Part shown: one piece after another, positions 6,966-10,201 of the stretch | How positions within the stretch are numbered: position 1 is the stretch's first letter | Layout of the letters: each line of letters starts with the position of its first letter | Assembly (NCBI GenBank): GCA_030043405.1 | Contig: JASHXS010000215.1 | Span: forward strand, 1 to 10,201 | Reading direction: 5' to 3' | Length of the DNA stretch: 10,201 nt | Source of the DNA: Thermoplasmata archaeon | GTDB lineage: Archaea; Thermoplasmatota; Thermoplasmata; Lutacidiplasmatales; UBA184 | Position numbers and translations under genes: made by a program | Notes under the pieces: model-generated | The model's database searches: none | What the model was told of the DNA's origin: nothing | Seen by the model: the letters and a program-made list of their open reading frames with translations, nothing else

Positions 6966-9305
6966 ATGCCGCTCATCATGGACCTCTCCCACGTGTCCGA
7001 TGCGGACCTCGCGCTCGTCGGCGGAAAGGCCGGGAAGCTCGGAGAGCTCGTCCGACAGGGCCTCCCCGTGCCGCCCGGTTTCGTCGTGACCACGGACGCG
7101 TACCGCGCGTTCGTCCAGGGGACGTCGCTGCAGCAGGAGATCCCCGACCACCTGGCACGGGTGGACCCCGCTCGACCGGAGTCGACCGAGACCGCCTCCA
7201 AGGCGATCCGCGAAGCGTTCGACCGGGCCGAATTCCCGCCTGAACTCCGTGCCGAGATCACGAAATCCTACGAGCAGTTCGTGAACCGCCATCACGTTCG
7301 GTTCTCGGCGGTCCGGTCGAGTGCAACCGCCGAGGACCTGGAGAGCGCCTCCTTCGCGGGGCTCCAGGACACGTACCTGAATGTCGCCGGCGTGGAGGCG
7401 ATCCTCGCGGCCATCAAGCGCTGCTGGAGTTCCCTCTTCACCACCCGGGTCCTGGTCTATCGGGTCCGGAAGGGATTCAATCACCTCGAGGTCCATCTCG
7501 CCGTCCTCGTGCAGAAGATGGTGGATTCGGTCGTAAGCGGCATCCTCTTCACGCGCGACCCCAACACCGGCGAGAACCACATGATCGTGGAGGCCGGCTG
7601 GGGTCTCGGCGAAGCGATCGTGGGGGGCGAAGTGACGCCGGATCATTACGTCGTGGACGGCGTCACCCTGAAGGTCGTCCACAAGCAGATATCCGACCAG
7701 CGAGTACGCATCGTCCGTGCGGAAGGGGGCGGCAACCGAAGGGAGGACGTGCCCGCCGACGCCCAGCGAGCGCAGAAGCTCTCCGACCACCGGCTGTCCC
7801 GTCTGGTGTCCCTCGCCCGGGTCATCGAGTCGCATTATCGGCGGCCGATGGACATCGAGTGGTGCGCCGACGAGGAGTCCCTCTACATCGTGCAGGCGAG
7901 GCCCGTGACCACGATCCCCACCTCGACCGCGCCCGGTTCGGCGCACCCGCCCGCCAGCCCTTCAACAGACGCCGCGGACGAGGCGCCGCTCGTCCGGGGA
8001 TTCGGGGCCTCTCCCGGCGTGGCGGGGGGCGTGGCCCGCATCCTCCGCGGGGCCGAGGAGATGGATCGGATCCAGGCCGGGGAGATCCTGGTGACGACCA
8101 TGACGACCCCGGACATGGTGCCGGCGATGAGCCGGGCCAGCGGGATCGTCACGGACGAGGGCGGAATGACGTGCCACGCGGCCATCGTGTCGCGCGAGCT
8201 CGGCGTCCCGTGCGTGGTCGGCACTCGCGAGGCGACGAAGAAGATCCCAGAGGGCAGCGAAGTCACCGTGGACGGCAAGACCGGCGCGGTTTTCCGCGGG
8301 CTCCGCGCCGTCAAGCCGACCGCGACGCCCGTGAGCCCGGCCGCGGCGACCTCGCACGGCGGCGAGGGCGCTCCGATCACGGCGACCAAGATCTACGTCA
8401 ACGTCGGGGTCCCCGAGAAGGCGGAGGAGTACGCCCGCCTCCCGGTCTCGGGGGTGGGACTCCTGCGGATCGAGTTCATCTTCACGGCGCACGTGCGCGA
8501 GCACCCGCTCGCCTTGATCAAGAAGGGAAAGCGGGACGAGCTCGTCCGACGGCTCGCGGACGGCATTGGAAAGGTCTGCCGGGCCTTCCACCCACGCCCG
8601 GTGATCATTCGGACCTCCGACTTCAAGACCAACGAGTACCGCGGGATGCCCGGCGGCGAGGAGTTCGAGCCGGTCGAGGAGAACCCGATGATCGGCTGGC
8701 GCGGCTGTTCCCGGTACATCTCGCCGGTGTACAAGCCCGCCTTCCTGTGCGAACTCGAGGCGATCCACAAGGTGCGGACCGAGATGGGGATGAAGAACGC
8801 CATGGTCATGCTCCCCTTCGTCCGGAACACCTGGGAGCTCGAGGAGATCGTCGAGATGATGCGGGCCGCCGGCCTGAAGCGCTCGAGAGATTTCCAGCTC
8901 TACCTGATGGCCGAAGTGCCCTCCACGGTGCTCCTCGCCCGCGAGTTCTCGAAGCACTGCGACGGATTCTCCATCGGCTCCAACGACCTGACGCAACTCG
9001 TCCTCGGGGCCGACCGCGACTCCGAGACCCTGGGCCGGATGGGGTACTTTGACGAGCGCGACCCCGCGGTCACCACCGCGATCCGGCTCCTCATCGAGGG
9101 GGCGCACGACGCGGGCCGGACCGTCGGCATCTGCGGGCAGGGGCCGAGCGTCTACCCGGAATTCGCTGAGTTCCTGGTCCGGGAAGGCATCGACTCGATC
9201 TCGCTCAACGCCGATACCGTGGTCTCCACGATCCGAACGATCGCTTCCTTGGAGCAGCGGCTGAAGCTCCAGGGCCTGCGCACGGCGGGCCGGCGCGACA
9301 GCTAG
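6966..9305 (+). CDS. ppsA: Phosphoenolpyruvate synthase (pyruvate, water dikinase)
   Basis: Converts pyruvate, ATP and water to phosphoenolpyruvate, AMP and phosphate, the entry to gluconeogenesis; some archaeal versions also run towards pyruvate. The 779 residues match the family. Domains: ATP-grasp nucleotide-binding domain (1-315) with GGKAGKLGEL (19-28), AVRSSATAEDLESASFAG (115-132) and VQARPVTT (309-316); phosphohistidine swivel domain (about 345-445) with DEGGMTCHAAIVSRELGVP (397-415) and phospho-acceptor His404; PEP/pyruvate TIM barrel (471-770) with ENPMIGWRGCSR (572-583), MAEVPS (648-653), GSNDLTQL (671-678) and GICGQGPS (721-728) with catalytic Cys723. The TCH motif and GICGQGPS favour PEP synthase over pyruvate, phosphate dikinase. 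Pro/Ala/Ser/Thr-rich linkers (about 317-341, 448-470) flank the swivel domain. GGGGG lies 3 nt before the ATG at 6966; the next ATG (6978) is an alternative. The TAG stop is shared with the convergent gene through CTAG at 9302-9305. Confidence 0.97.
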   Translation: MPLIMDLSHVSDADLALVGGKAGKLGELVRQGLPVPPGFVVTTDAYRAFVQGTSLQQEIPDHLARVDPARPESTETASKAIREAFDRAEFPPELRAEITKSYEQFVNRHHVRFSAVRSSATAEDLESASFAGLQDTYLNVAGVEAILAAIKRCWSSLFTTRVLVYRVRKGFNHLEVHLAVLVQKMVDSVVSGILFTRDPNTGENHMIVEAGWGLGEAIVGGEVTPDHYVVDGVTLKVVHKQISDQRVRIVRAEGGGNRREDVPADAQRAQKLSDHRLSRLVSLARVIESHYRRPMDIEWCADEESLYIVQARPVTTIPTSTAPGSAHPPASPSTDAADEAPLVRGFGASPGVAGGVARILRGAEEMDRIQAGEILVTTMTTPDMVPAMSRASGIVTDEGGMTCHAAIVSRELGVPCVVGTREATKKIPEGSEVTVDGKTGAVFRGLRAVKPTATPVSPAAATSHGGEGAPITATKIYVNVGVPEKAEEYARLPVSGVGLLRIEFIFTAHVREHPLALIKKGKRDELVRRLADGIGKVCRAFHPRPVIIRTSDFKTNEYRGMPGGEEFEPVEENPMIGWRGCSRYISPVYKPAFLCELEAIHKVRTEMGMKNAMVMLPFVRNTWELEEIVEMMRAAGLKRSRDFQLYLMAEVPSTVLLAREFSKHCDGFSIGSNDLTQLVLGADRDSETLGRMGYFDERDPAVTTAIRLLIEGAHDAGRTVGICGQGPSVYPEFAEFLVREGIDSISLNADTVVSTIRTIASLEQRLKLQGLRTAGRRDS

Positions 9306-10153
9306 ACCGGGGCTCGCGGCTCGGCGGTCGAGCCCCCTCGGGGGGGCCGCCAGCGGGGCGCTCCAGGAGGTGGGGCGACCGGCAGGGATAGCTCGGCCTC
9401 CTTCGGGAGCTCATACACGCGGAACTCTTCCTCGGACCGGAACCCCAGCCGGGCGAGGCCGGCCCGCAAGCGGTCGGAATCGGCGAGCAGGAAGCCCGGC
9501 TCCGACGCACCGGCCCCCCCGGCGGCGAAGACGCCGCTGACCAACGACGAAGCGGCGCCCTGGCCCCGCGCTCCCGTCCGGGTGGCGATGAGGTGGAGCC
9601 CCGCGACGCCCGCGTGCTCGTACAGGAGCCCCCCGCTGACGGCCCGACCCCCGCGCGCGGCGAGCACCGGCGTCAGCTGCTCGTCGGGATTCGGGTGGTG
9701 CCAGACGACATCCAGGGCCGAGCGAAGTTCCGGTCGGTCCTTCACGCCCGTCCACAGTTCGAGCAGCCCATCGAAGTCGGCCTCCCTCGCGGCCCGAACG
9801 TCATACGCGTCGCCGGAAGGCGCCCGCGGATGGAGGGGACGCATCACCGTCAACGACTCCGACCGCGGTCGAAAGCCCAGGCCCCGGAGGCTCGCGTCCA
9901 GATGGCTCGGGGTGGGGTTCGGCAGGCGAAAGGTCGGGCGAAGCGCGCGCTGGAAGTAGTGGTCCAGCGCTCGCTCGAAGAATGCCGTTCGCCGTTCGGG
10001 GGCCACCTCGCGGACTTGGACGAAGTTGAACTGGGGCAACGGGACGCGTTCATGGGTCACGAGCTCCCCTCCCGCCACCCCGAGGACGAACCCACCCAGG
10101 GCCCGGATGAACGATTGTTCCGAATGGAGACAGGCGGCGGTCGGGGCGTTCAT
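9302..10153 (-). CDS. GNAT-family N-acetyltransferase, apparent two-domain tandem
   Basis: A 283-residue protein whose second half (about 115-250) looks like a GNAT acetyltransferase: it opens with VRAAREADFDGLLELW (119-134), has a beta strand GGLLYEHAGVAGLHLIATR (174-192) leading to the acetyl-CoA pyrophosphate loop GARGQGAASSLV (194-205, with the R-x-x-G-x-A pattern at 196-201), and ends in LARLGFRSEEEFRVYELP (233-250). The first half ends in the similar LRGLGFRPRSESLTVMRP (89-106), suggesting a duplicated but degenerate GNAT-like domain without a visible CoA loop. The tail (259-283) is Pro/Arg/Gly-rich and probably disordered. Substrate is unknown: small molecule, peptide and protein targets are all possible. 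The ATG at 10153 has a GAGG-containing leader. The gene faces ppsA and shares its stop tetranucleotide. Confidence 0.75.
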   Translation of the reverse strand: MNAPTAACLHSEQSFIRALGGFVLGVAGGELVTHERVPLPQFNFVQVREVAPERRTAFFERALDHYFQRALRPTFRLPNPTPSHLDASLRGLGFRPRSESLTVMRPLHPRAPSGDAYDVRAAREADFDGLLELWTGVKDRPELRSALDVVWHHPNPDEQLTPVLAARGGRAVSGGLLYEHAGVAGLHLIATRTGARGQGAASSLVSGVFAAGGAGASEPGFLLADSDRLRAGLARLGFRSEEEFRVYELPKEAELSLPVAPPPGAPRWRPPRGGSTAEPRAPV

Positions 10154-10189
10154 CTCTCGCTCGCCTCGCCCCGGGCTGAGTCGAGGGGG

Positions 10190-10198
10190 CTTAAGCTT
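10190..10198 (-). promoter_or_regulatory. Possible box A of the acetyltransferase gene
   Basis: The minus strand reads AAGCTTAAG, the only AT-rich patch in the 48 bases upstream of the ATG at 10153. With normal spacing, transcription would start near 10167 and give a leader of about 14 nt that begins GAGGCGAG and so carries a Shine-Dalgarno-like site. The box is weak, and the window edge cuts off sequence that might hold a better one. Confidence 0.35.
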
Positions 10199-10201
10199 CC
10201 C

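Noticed and set aside
6741..9107. Long antisense and alternate-frame open frames across trm5 and ppsA, including one on the plus strand from 7859 to 9052
   Set aside because: Composition is Arg/Gly/Asp/His-rich without motifs, and the real ppsA frame carries a complete set of catalytic residues.
9306..9346. Intrinsic terminator for ppsA
   Set aside because: The hairpins are not followed by a T-run, which archaeal termination generally relies on, so I do not call a terminator.
1..10201. tRNA or rRNA genes, CRISPR repeats, insertion sequences or attachment sites
   Set aside because: No cloverleaf-like segments, regularly spaced repeats, transposase motifs or long terminal inverted repeats were seen; nearly all bases are occupied by coding sequence.

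Overview
The window is a GC-rich, tightly packed piece of an archaeal chromosome with no mobile element, CRISPR array, rRNA or tRNA that I can see. The archaeal assignment rests on three things: the archaeal-type (apgM) phosphoglycerate mutase, the three-domain archaeal Trm5 methyltransferase, and short AT-rich TATA-like boxes placed 26-28 nt upstream of start codons that lack Shine-Dalgarno sequences (leaderless genes). Ectodomains rich in N-glycosylation sequons also fit. A high-GC member of the Thermoplasmatota is my best guess, but that is an inference from gene content and style, not a demonstrated placement.

Left half (minus strand, reading from 4572 down to the window edge): a four-helix membrane protein with an external domain and a C-terminal cytoplasmic zinc ribbon, then a MacB/LolD-type ABC ATPase with its own leaderless promoter, then 12 nt later a very large FtsX-family permease with two FtsX halves, cut off by the left edge. 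ATPase and permease clearly form one transporter. The zinc-ribbon protein is a possible accessory component of unknown function.

Right half (plus strand, 4626 to 9305): a three-gene cluster of apgM (phosphoglycerate mutase), trm5 (tRNA m1G37 methyltransferase, overlapping apgM by ATGA) and ppsA (phosphoenolpyruvate synthase, 7 nt further on). ApgM and PpsA act in the lower part of gluconeogenesis (pyruvate to PEP, and 2-PG to 3-PG, with enolase between them). The tRNA methyltransferase between them is the odd partner. The plus cluster and the minus-strand zinc-ribbon gene diverge from a 53-bp intergenic region whose single AT-rich core lies midway between the two GTG starts.

Right edge: a GNAT-family acetyltransferase on the minus strand runs convergently into ppsA; the two genes share a single palindromic CTAG as both stop codons. 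It looks like a tandem of two GNAT-like halves, with only the second retaining a recognisable acetyl-CoA loop. There is no gene-free stretch over 300 bases. The gaps are 12, 61, 53, 7 and 48 (to the window end) bases.
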